Below are positions 1 through 7,329 of a stretch of DNA of 13,432 nucleotides, piece by piece (within the stretch, counting starts at the first letter, position 1; each line of letters starts with the position of its first letter). This stretch comes from Poronia punctata (lineage: Eukaryota > Ascomycota > Sordariomycetes > Xylariales > Xylariaceae): contig MU401967.1 of NCBI GenBank assembly GCA_022579005.1, positions 1-13,432 of the forward strand, given 5' to 3'. The translations under genes and the position numbers were made by a program. The notes under the pieces were generated by a model. That model ran no database searches, was not told where the DNA came from, and saw nothing but the letters and a program-made list of their open reading frames with translations.

Positions 1-960
1 TTTATTTTTATTTTTTTAATTATAATAATAAACTTTAAAAACTTTATTTTAGTTTTAAAAAACTTATACTTTAATAGCTTTATAAATAATTAATATTTTA
101 CTAACTGCTTATAAACTAATTAAAAGCGCTTTTTTTTTAAAATAAAAATATTATTTAAATAAACTATATAAATATAATTTATTAGCCTAGCTAGTACTTT
201 ATATATATAAGCTTAAAAAGTTATAAAAGTATTAATTAATTTAAAAAGTATAACTATAGACTTAAAATACTTATATTTTATTTAAAAAGCAGTTTTTTAC
301 TTATTACTATGCTTAATTAAAATATATTAATAAATATTATAAAAGTTTAGCTTTAAAAACTCTTTTACTAACTTTAGCTTATTTATTACTTTTAATATAA
401 AAAGTAAAAAGTATTTATTTTTTATAATTACTTTATTTAAGCCTTTATAATTAATATAAAGCTTTATAGTTTTATTTTTTTAATATAAATAAAATAAAAG
501 CTTTTATATTTTGTTTTAACTACTATATATAGCTTTTTAAAAAGTTTTTTTTAAATACTTTTTAAGCACTTGCTATTAAGCTTTTATAGTAAAATAAATT
601 AAACTAAATAGTACTTAATTCTTTTTACTAAGTTTATTATTAAGTTTTTTTTTAAAGTATTAATAACTTTTTTATTAATAGCTTAAACTATATATACTAA
701 AAAGCTTTAAAACACTTAAGTAAATTAATTTTATTTTTTATACTAAGCTTATTATTAATTTAAAAAAATAGTAACTTTTTTAAAAAAACTAATACTTATA
801 CTTATTAAATTAGTAATATATACTGCTTAATTGCTAACTATATTTATAGCAAACCTTTTAAAATTTATTTTTTAAAATTTATTATAAAACTACTAAATAA
901 AAGCTATATTTAATAGTATACTTAACTAACTTATTTTTAATTATAATATTAAAAGTTTTA
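1..960 (-). pseudogene. Element 2: Ty3/gypsy pol remnant with reverse transcriptase, cut by window edge
   Basis: Read on the minus strand (codons whose first base is at positions 2 mod 3), 470 down to 130 gives a degraded but clear gypsy RT. It has the LYINYKGLNK block (family form VDYRxLN), then NKYFLLF (RYPLPL), KLNFYNIY (KLDxxxAY), KTAF, and a YLNN box at 150-161 where functional enzymes have Y-x-DD. Both aspartates are now AAT. Upstream, 780-480 carries a spaced match to the usual linker ending in KKNKTIKLY, and 960-780 stays coding-like with stops only at likely Q, W or R codons. The rest of RT, RNase H and integrase would lie left of position 1. The RT differs in sequence from that of element 1, so this is a second gypsy family. 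It is dead; I could not delimit its protease or gag. Confidence 0.85.
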
Positions 961-1640
961 ATACTTTTTATTTTTTATATATTATATAAAATATTTATTT
1001 AAAAGTTTGCTTAATTTTTTAACTATTAACTATTTAAAAATTAGCTTAATAAGCTGCTTAGTACTTTGTTAGCTTTTTATTTAGTTTTATTTATAAAACT
1101 ATTAAAATGTTTACTTTTTATAAGTGCTTTTTAAAAAAGTTTTTATATATAATATTAACTTAAGCTTTTATATTTATATTTATAATAACTTTTTTTAACT
1201 TTTGCTTATTACTTAAAAAAACTATAGCTATTATTTAAAATAGTTTTATAGTATTAAACGCTTTAAAAAACTTTGTTAAAATAAATTAAATATATTATTT
1301 TACTTTAGCTTAGCTTTTAACCTTTTAGTTTTAAAGTTTAACTAAGCTATTTAAATATTTTATATTTTATTTTTAAGCTATTTTAATAGTTTTTGCTTAA
1401 CTTTGCTTAATTAGCAATTTAATACTAATTATTTATTTTTTAAGCAATACTTATTTATATAGCTTTTTTTACTATAATAATAATATTTTATAAAACTATT
1501 ACTAGTATATATTAATTTACTTTAGTTTTAACTTATTTATTACTTAAATAAGTTTTTAGTTTTTTTAAAAATTATTTAAGCGCTTTTAAATTTAGTAAAG
1601 GGAACTATAAAGTAGTGTAGTAAATTTTATAGATTAATAA
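961..1640. other. A/T-rich stretch between element 2 pol and the element 1 end
   Basis: No recognisable domain was found. It could carry the protease or gag-pol joint of element 2, since it lies just upstream of that element's pol on the minus strand. From about 1594 onward the base composition becomes less extreme (runs of GGG and GTG reappear), which suggests that a less mutated sequence, perhaps a terminal repeat of element 1, begins near there. No promoter or structural RNA was seen. Confidence 0.4.
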
Positions 1641-1830
1641 TGTTAAAAAAAAGAATTTAGCAAGGTTAAGTTAATTAGTTATTACTAACTAATTAACCTT
1701 AGTGCGCTAGTTTTTATTTAATTTAGCTATTTAAATTACAAGCTATAGGACTTTATTTTTATAATAGGTTTTTTTATAATACGTTGTATTAAGTGCTGGC
1801 TATATAAAAAAAGCAATGTTAACCTTAACA
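1641..1830. repeat. Candidate LTR of element 1 (3' LTR of the minus-strand element)
   Basis: The segment starts TGTTAA and ends TTAACA, the TG...CA inverted termini expected of an LTR, and lies immediately beyond the 3' end of the pol gene of element 1. It keeps more C and G than its surroundings and contains an 11-bp perfect inverted repeat. A TATATAA-like string is present near 1801. A partner near 9715 shares short strings in the same order but does not align well, and no target-site duplication was found, so the exact limits are doubtful; the repeat could begin nearer 1594. Confidence 0.35.
1671..1696. repeat. 11-bp perfect inverted repeat with 4-base loop
   Basis: TTAATTAGTTA (1671-1681) is followed by TTAC and by its exact reverse complement TAACTAATTAA (1686-1696). 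Flanking AAGG (1662-1665) and CCTT (1697-1700) are also complementary but offset by a few unpaired bases. It lies in the less mutated candidate LTR. Its role is unknown; it may simply be an LTR hairpin. Confidence 0.6.
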
Positions 1831-2700
1831 ATTCTAAGTGCTAATTTGTTTATTTTTATACTTTTTTTGTTTTTTTTGCTTTATAAGGTCTTTTTTATTA
1901 CTTATAGTTAGTTTTATTAAGTATAACTTTTTTGTTTTTAGTTAACTTTTTAATTAATTTTAATACTTTTAAATTAACTGCTTTGTGCTACGTAGTTGCT
2001 ATTTAAAGGGCTACTAATTATTTTTATAACTATAACCTTTTTATTTAACTAGGTATTAAAAGCCTTTTTTAAATTAGTTTAGTTAATAATTTAAAATAGT
2101 TTTAATTTTAAAAGATTTACTAGCTTTTTTTAAGTTTAGCTAGTTATTTTAAATTAGGCCTAGTGCTAGTACAAACTAATAAAACAAGTTTTTACTTTTT
2201 TATTTAAAAAATAAGTAAGCTGTAAATATAACTAAATAAATTCTAAAGGTTTTTAGTAAGTTAATTTTATAAGCTAGTTTTTAAATTTTTTTCTTTATTT
2301 TTTAAAAGCTAGCGCGTTGCTAAAAGTATTTTTAAAAAGATTGCCTAAGTAAGTAATATTTATAATAAAGCTAAAAGTAAACCTTGTCTTCTTTGCTAAA
2401 TTTAATTAGCTTATGCTTTTAATTATACTATTGTTTAGCATAAGTAGTAGCAAAGTTTATAGCTAGTTTTATATTTTATTAAAAATAAATTTAAAAAGTA
2501 TTTAACTTATTTAAATTTAATACTATTAAAGTTGTTTTTTTTAACTATATAATAATGTTGTTAAATTTAAGCAGTTAAAATTTAAATAGTAGTTTATAAG
2601 CAAAGGCCTTAATAGTTTTAAAATAATTACTATTTAGGTTTTATTATAATACTAGCAATAGTTTAGTTTATTTATTTTTTAAATGTTTAAAATAAAAATA
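1831..2700 (-). pseudogene. Element 1 pol C-terminal part, unresolved
   Basis: This stretch follows the integrase catalytic core on the minus strand and should hold the integrase C-terminal domain, possibly with a chromodomain as in many fungal gypsy elements. I could not confirm a chromodomain or any specific motif after mutation. The sequence keeps somewhat more G and C than the neighbouring pol, and a short AGAAGACAAGGT-type string near 2380 is less mutated than its surroundings. The function is inferred from position only. Confidence 0.4.
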
Positions 2701-3260
2701 GCATATTGCTATTTTAACTATTTAATTTTTTTATTTTAAAGCTTTATTTGTTTATAAGTAATATACTATTAATATTAAAAGTTTTGCACTAAAACCTTTT
2801 TATAGCTTTTTTTAAAAAGCTAAAGTAAACTTTTAATTTTAGTTTAAAATAATGCTTAATAAAATGCTTTAATTAGTTAATACAATTATTTAAGTAAATA
2901 TAGCTACTTAGTTTTTTGTAATATACCTTATATTACTAAGTATTAGCAATAATTATTTAAATATAATATAAATAATTATTATTAAAGCATTAAAATATTT
3001 ATAGCTTTTTAGTTTTTAAAGTAAATTAGCTAATTTAACTTTTAAAAGCTTTATAATAAAGTTTATAATAATAGTTTTTATAAGGTATAAATTTACTAAT
3101 TTTGTTGCTTAGTAAAACTTATATAGCTTTTTTTATAAAGTAGGGCAAAGTTTGCATATATTATAGTAGTTAATATACTTTTTAACTAGCTTTATTTTAA
3201 ATTAAATTGAATATTAGTTTAAGTCTTATAATATATATTATTTTTTAAAGTAGTATTTAT
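2701..3260 (-). pseudogene. Element 1 integrase: HHCC zinc domain and DDE catalytic core, inactivated
   Basis: Integrase joins retroelement cDNA to host DNA. On the minus strand, in the same frame as RT and RNase H downstream of the insertion, a C-x2-C pair is intact (TGC at 3154-3156 and 3145-3147, reading CKLC). It is preceded by VYNNKYYF, where family members have the two histidines (His to Tyr). The core then shows TIIINF for TIDFI, with the first Asp now AAC at 3061-3063, and SIILN for SIISD, with the second Asp now AAC at 2842-2844. Next come K-F-T-L-A-F-stop (KFTSAFW) and AYY-L-stop-T-N-K (HPQTDG), then the expected Glu as AAA at 2734-2736. The spacing between second Asp and Glu is exactly 35 residues. 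All three catalytic acids are lost by G-to-A change. Confidence 0.92.
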
Positions 3261-3589
3261 TATTATATACTATTGCTATAAACGTTGCTACTATGCTTTT
3301 TAGTATATATAGCTTTTAGTTTTCTTTTTAGTTTATGTTATAAATTAAACCTTTAATAACTTTAAATAAGTAGCTAGGCTTTAAAAAGTTTATAACGTTT
3401 TTATTATTATTTTAAATTTTTTGCAAAATTTAATAATACTTTAAGTTTTTTTTATAGCTTTTTAAAAAAAAAATTATTTTAAGATTTATAATAGCAATTG
3501 TTTTGCTAACTAACTATACTTAATTAAATATAGGTTTTTTATTTAATTTAATTACTTTGCTATTTTTGTTTACTTTATTAATAATATTT

Positions 3590-4137
3590 TAAAGTTAGCT
3601 TAGCGCGTTTAAAACAAAGTTTAGCTATTTTAAAAAATAATAAGTTTATAAGCTATACTAAGAAAAAATTAACATATTTACTAGCTTTTTATTTACTTTA
3701 TTTATTAAAGCAATATTAAAGCTAGTTTAGTTAAATATTTTTTTAGTAGCTAAATAGTTTATTAATACTACTACTAAGTTATTTATAGCTTTAATTATTA
3801 TTTTTAAACGTTTGCAAGCTTATATTATATATGCTACTTTTATTTTAAATAGTTTATATTTTAACTTTAGTTAAAATAGTAACTAGCTTAAAAATATAAT
3901 AAGTTTTACTTAAGTATTTAAAATAAAAGTACTAAGTTACTACTTATAGCCTTTTTTAGTATAAAATAATATAATGCTAAATTTTTATTTTAGCAAAGCG
4001 TTTATTTATATAAACAAGGTTTATGCTAGGTTATAATGTTTAAAAATAGTATGCTTACAAATAAAGTTTTATATAGCTTAAAAAAAAGCTAGTTTAGCTT
4101 TAGTAGGTTTAAAATAAGTTAATTAAATATAAGCTTA
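3590..4137 (-). pseudogene. Element 1 RNase H and tether domain remnant
   Basis: RNase H removes the RNA strand of the RNA:DNA hybrid during reverse transcription. In the same minus-strand frame as RT, the sequence follows the RT connection directly. Its first half has YINKRFA, corresponding to the DxDAS-type block, and a FKYLSKTYYIFKL stretch resembling the LSxxLxxAExxYxxxELE region of gypsy RNase H. Its end is a good match to the tether that follows RNase H: a K-L-V-N block, then LIFSQYSL, then LNFVLNALS, the mutated form of the LNxVPDALSR motif, ending near 3590. The middle part, about 3700-3800, is poorly conserved. Identification of the end is firmer than that of the catalytic half. Confidence 0.8.
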
Positions 4138-4140
4138 ACG

Positions 4141-4924
4141 TTTTTTAAGACTGCTATTTAATACTTTCTTTTTACGTTTTTTATTTAATAAAGTAGTTTT
4201 TTTATATAAAGGTTTTATATATTAAATATAGTATAATAGCAATATTTATAAAAATCCGCTACTGCTAAAATATTGTTTTAAAGCTTTTAAGTTATTTAAA
4301 AATATAAGGTTTTTAAAAGCAGCTAACTTATGCTTAGTTATCAATATTTTAAAAAAGTTAATATAAAATCTTAGTAGTTTTATAAAAAAGTATTTTAAAA
4401 ACAACTTTTTAAGTAATATTAAAATTTATTTTTATTTAAATAAGTTAAACACTTTTTATAAGTATTTTAAGTAACTAGCTTTATTATTTAAAAATATAAT
4501 AATATTATTAATAAAAGCTTTATAAAACAACTTATATAGCTTTAACGTTTAATTTATAAAACGTTAAATATAAGCTAGCAAGTTATAAAATTTTATAAGC
4601 GCTACTATAAAGCGTTTTAGTTTTTATACACTTACTATAGTAAATTAATTTAAATAATTTAAATAAACTTTAAACTAGTAAAAAAAGCTATAGTATTAAC
4701 TATAATAATATATATATTTTTAAACTAATTTAATTACTTTTAATTATAAAAGTAATAAATAGTTATTAAAAACAGCTGTTTTATTAAAAGCTTAAAAGTT
4801 TATTATAAGTTTAGTTTATATACTTTTTTTACTTACTAATAAGCAATAATAGTTAAATAAGCAAAAAAGCTTAGTTTATTTACTTATTTTATTTATTTTT
4901 GCTTATATAGCTTATTAAAGACCT
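4141..4924 (-). pseudogene. Element 1 reverse transcriptase, main part (downstream of the nested insertion)
   Basis: In the minus-strand frame with codon first bases at multiples of 3, the reading passes through SKKS-I-stop-TKLIINF near 4833-4797 (family: KKxGxxRxVIDFRALN). AFNKTAVFNNYLLLL (RALNxxTVPDxYPLPL) follows near 4790, then RFINxTLKLYK, and AFINNIIIF at 4518-4492. The YxDD-type box at 4504-4515 now reads F-I-N-N, both Asp changed to Asn. After it come the connection strings SYLKYL, KHKLAAFKNL (4335-4306), QYFSSSGFL and KPLYKKTTLL (family: EPLQxRKTALL), ending in KKR at 4140. Stops are only TAA or TAG at likely Gln, Trp or Arg codons. The 5' end of this part is the target-site duplication of the 4925-5746 insertion; the missing N-terminal part continues from 5751. 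Confidence 0.95.
4921..4924. repeat. Target-site duplication ACCT, left copy
   Basis: ACCT directly precedes the TGTTAG start of the insertion and is repeated at 5747-5750 directly after it. Four to five bases is the usual duplication size for LTR elements. The reading frame of element 1 pol is restored if the insertion and one copy are removed. Confidence 0.8.
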
Positions 4925-5029
4925 TGTTAGGTTAAATAGGTAATTATAATATATAGAAGTGTTAAAGGGATATAGTGCCCTAACTATAAAGGACCTTTTA
5001 ATATAGCCTAATTTATACCTTCCTTTATA
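4925..5029. repeat. Left 105-bp terminal repeat of the TRIM-like element
   Basis: It starts TGTTAGG and ends TTTATA. It aligns without gaps to 5642-5746 with nine differences, all C/T or G/A transitions. Five sites look mutated in the right copy and four in this one. It contains the small inverted string GGGATATAGTGCCC near 4967-4980, which is broken in the other copy. Confidence 0.85.
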
Positions 5030-5641
5030 CACAGCTAAACTCCCTTGCTATACGTTACTAACAAGGCAAAACCACCATATACAAACCACTAGAATATTCT
5101 CATATTTATTATAATTAACCTTATTGCTAAATTTCTTTTAAATACCTTTAAATATAACTACTTTATAAGGTCTCCTTTACTTACCCCTTTCTTTGCGCCG
5201 GCCCGGAAATACGTTAAATACCGTCTACCAAGTTTAGTATAAAGTTATATGCTAGAATTTTTTAATTTAATTAAATTAAACCCGTTTTTAACGTTGTTTA
5301 TAATAAATTTAAAAAATAAAAAGGTAGTGTATATATATAGTTCCTTAGTCTTCTCTACTTAAGCCGTTAGCAAGAAGATCTAGTTTGTTATAGTAGGTAG
5401 GTTAAAATACTGCTATTGCTTATACTTCCTTTATTTCTATAAGTATGTATATTGTAGCGTGGCTAAAAGAAACGCCAAAAAGAACAGCAAAAGCGAAGGG
5501 CAGCGAGGTATGCACGCTGGCGAAATGACCGTTAGAATTATATATTAAATATATATAAATCACCTTGGTATTGTAATATATTAAGTACTGCGATAGGAAA
5601 CGTAGACAAGAATTACATCAAAGGCAGTAGCTCTTACTATA
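5030..5641. other. Interior of the TRIM-like element, non-coding
   Basis: This 612-bp stretch is the least mutated DNA in the window. It has a TATA-like run followed by a pyrimidine-rich stretch (5330-5360), a G+C-rich purine-rich patch (5456-5530) with a small hairpin, CAGCG (5501-5505) paired with CGCTG (5515-5519), and a TACTAAC string at 5056-5062 that matches a fungal intron branch point. The longest plus-strand candidate from an ATG is 27 codons (5445-5528), too short to support as a gene. No tRNA- or SINE-type A and B boxes were recognised. Confidence 0.6.
5328..5362 (+). promoter_or_regulatory. Possible TATA box and pyrimidine-rich start region
   Basis: GTGTATATATATAG (5327-5340) is followed by TTCCTTAGTCTTCTCTACTT (5341-5360). 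A TATA run followed by a C/T-rich tract is the layout of many fungal promoters, including LTR promoters. The position inside the element rather than in its terminal repeat is unusual. This is suggestive only. Confidence 0.25.
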
Positions 5642-5746
5642 TATTAGGTTAAATAGGTAATTATAATATATAGAAGTGTTAAAAGGATATAGTGCTTTAA
5701 CTATAAAAGACCCTCTAATATAGCCTAATCTATACCTTCCCTTATA
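5642..5746. repeat. Right 105-bp terminal repeat of the TRIM-like element
   Basis: It starts TATTAGG, where the left copy has TGTTAGG; TG to TA is the expected mutation on the opposite strand. It ends CTTATA and is followed directly by ACCT. Similarity to the left copy stops abruptly at both ends, which defines the repeat as 105 bp. Confidence 0.85.
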
Positions 5747-5750
5747 ACCT
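5747..5750. repeat. Target-site duplication ACCT, right copy
   Basis: It is identical to 4921-4924 and directly adjoins the right terminal repeat. It is the second half of the duplication that marks the insertion into element 1. Confidence 0.8.
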
Positions 5751-6640
5751 TATTAATAATTACTTAGTTTTTAACGCTAAAAAAGTAAAGTTAATTATTT
5801 AACTTTATTTATTACTAGTTATTTGCTAAAAGTATTTTATTTAGTTTTTTTTTTAATATTAATAATTTTTTAATTAGTTTAAATTTTTAAAAAATCTTTT
5901 AACATTTAAATAATTTTGCTAGCAATAAAATTTAGTTTAGCATATATAAACTATTTATTAGGTCTAGTAATTTTCTTTATTTTAAAAAGCTTTTAAATTT
6001 TTATAGTTAATAAAAATTTAATTACTTTAAGTTTAAAGTTGCTTATTTTTTTATTTTTAGCTTAATTAGTTTTAGTATTAAAAACTTTAATAATTTTTAA
6101 TTAAGTTATTATATTTTATACCTTTTTACTTAAAATAAAGTATTTTTTAGTAGTTAGAGCTACGTATATAAGTAAGTCTAGTATTTTAAAGTTAATTAAA
6201 TATTTAATAAAAACATTATTAGCAATATTTACTTTGCTAGTTACTTTAATAAGTATAAGTATTTATAACATTATAGCTATTATTGCTATAGCTTTTAAAC
6301 ATTTTTTTTAAATAGCTTTTTATATTTTAGTTTTAGTTTATTTATTAATAATACTTACTTTTATACTTTTTTTAACTTTTTTTAGCTTAAGTAATAAGTT
6401 AGCTATAACTATAGTATTTAAAGTAGTTAATTTTATAAATAAAAAAATAGCGTTTTTATACGTTAGTTTAAAAGTAAAATTTTAGTTTAAAAGTAGTAAT
6501 TTATATTAAATTAAAGCTAATAAAGTCTTTTTTAGTTTTAATAATACTTTATAAGCTAACTTTATTTTTTAAATATAAAAATATAACTTTAATTAAATTA
6601 TAAAAAAAGTATTAAAACTTTTTACTATGTTAAACGTAAT
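5751..6640 (-). pseudogene. Element 1 pol: protease-RT linker and RT N-terminus (upstream of the insertion)
   Basis: On the minus strand, with codon first bases at positions 1 mod 3, this part reads as a continuous coding-like sequence. Examples are VALTTKKYFI near 6160, KKITRPNK near 5970 and FIYAKLNFIASKII near 5945-5900, with stops only TAA or TAG. The frame is the one used by the protease upstream. After removing the 822-bp element and one ACCT it runs in phase into the RT frame at 4923. I did not recognise a named domain here; in related elements this is the spacer before the RT fingers. Its identity rests on frame continuity and on position. Confidence 0.7.
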
Positions 6641-6649
6641 ATTTTAAGT

Positions 6650-6990
6650 TTTAAAGTTAATTTTAGCTTTATAAGTATTGCTAAAATTAATTTTTAATAG
6701 TATTTAAAGTTTTATAATTTTATTTAATACTTATATAAATATTATAAATTTAACTTATTTATTTTTAAATTTGCTTATTTCTACTATATATATTTTTAAG
6801 GTAGCTTATTTAGTATACTTAACTTATTTGCTACTAATACTTTAAACTTTGCTTAACTGTTTTTTAGTAGTATATATAATTATATTTAATAAGTTATAAG
6901 TAATAATATTATAACTTGTTTTAATATTAAAACAAATAGTTATTTTTGCAAATTTAGGCTTTATATAAACTAGGATGCATAAGTAAAAGT
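6650..6990 (-). pseudogene. Element 1 aspartic protease remnant
   Basis: The protease cleaves the Gag-Pol polyprotein. On the minus strand, in the pol frame (1 mod 3), the sequence reads ITICFNIKTSYNIIT around 6945-6900. The N-I-K triplet at 6920-6928 stands where retropepsins have the catalytic D-T-G, each change being C-to-T or G-to-A (GAY to AAT, ACY to ATT, GGA to AAA). A hydrophobic, beta-strand-like sequence (LKIYIVEISKF) follows near 6800, as expected of the fold. The catalytic Asp is lost. The limits are approximate. Confidence 0.7.
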
Positions 6991-7229
6991 ATTAAAATTA
7001 ACTAATAAGTTTTTTTATTTAGGTTTTTAAAAAGGTTATAATTTAAATATATAGTCTTAAAACTTTTAATTTATTAAATTTAGCAAAATAGGCTTTGTTA
7101 TTAAGTTTTTTATTTAGCTTCTTTTAGCATTTTTTAAATGCTTAAATAGTTAATTTTATAACTTAAAAGATTAGTTATATTTTATGCAATTTTGCTTTAA
7201 TAACTTTAAAGTAGAGGTATTGTAAGACT

Positions 7230-7320
7230 TTACTAATTTTTAAGTACACTTTTAGCTATAGCGTTTTTTTTCTTTTAAGTTTAAAAATGTACTACTACAA
7301 TACTTGCAGTGCGTATTATA
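7230..7320 (-). pseudogene. Element 1 C2HC zinc-finger motif between gag and protease
   Basis: The minus strand reads THCKYCSSTFLNLKEKKRYS, stop, KC. This is C-x2-C (TGC at 7306-7308, TGT at 7297-7299), then 12 residues, then Y (TAT, the expected product of CAT or CAC), then x3 and C. With Tyr taken as a former His this matches the spacing of a classical C2H2/C2HC finger. From memory of the family, fungal gypsy elements often have such a single finger just before the protease. Its frame (0 mod 3) differs from that of the protease (1 mod 3), so a frame change or indel lies between 7230 and 6990. The motif is better preserved than its surroundings. Confidence 0.65.
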
Positions 7321-7329
7321 GTTAATAAC

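Larger units (their letters stand above)
4925..5746. mobile_element. Nested TRIM-like element: 822 bp with 105-bp terminal direct repeats
   Basis: The segment is bounded by two co-linear, ungapped 105-bp direct repeats that match at 96 of 105 positions, and by the 4-bp duplication ACCT. It begins TG and ends TA, which is what CA becomes by the same C-to-T process. The 612-bp interior has no ORF longer than a few dozen codons, which fits a non-autonomous terminal-repeat retrotransposon in miniature. It keeps far more C and G than its surroundings (for example GCGCCGGCCCGG at 5196-5207), so it is younger or escaped heavy mutation. I saw no clear tRNA primer-binding site next to either repeat and no good polypurine tract; reading the complement, a short AAGGGAG lies about 12 bases inside the left repeat. 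Orientation is therefore unknown. A solo-LTR derivative or another short direct-repeat element is the alternative. Confidence 0.8.

Noticed and set aside
1817..1830. TGTTAACCTTAACA as a palindromic protein-binding site.
   Set aside because: It is better explained as the inverted-repeat end of an LTR next to a similar string; no regulated gene is nearby.
4922..5066. CCTTGTTAG (4922-4930) and CTAACAAGG (5058-5066) form a perfect 9-bp inverted repeat, suggesting a small DNA transposon (MITE).
   Set aside because: The left arm overlaps the ACCT duplication and the LTR-like end, the inner sequences do not continue the symmetry well, and no target duplication flanks the pair. The direct-repeat interpretation explains more.
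5056..5066. TACTAAC followed by AG, matching a fungal intron branch point and 3' splice site.
   Set aside because: No matching 5' splice site or coding exon was found around it; the string can occur by chance.
5445..5528. Plus-strand ORF of 27 codons starting at ATG in the less mutated insertion.
   Set aside because: It is too short, without a recognisable domain or supporting context; open frames of this size are expected by chance.
5350..5600. Minus-strand open frame with a hydrophobic stretch (LLLFFLAFLLA) resembling a membrane segment.
   Set aside because: It has no convincing start, adjacent frames are equally open, and the hydrophobicity follows from a purine-rich plus strand.
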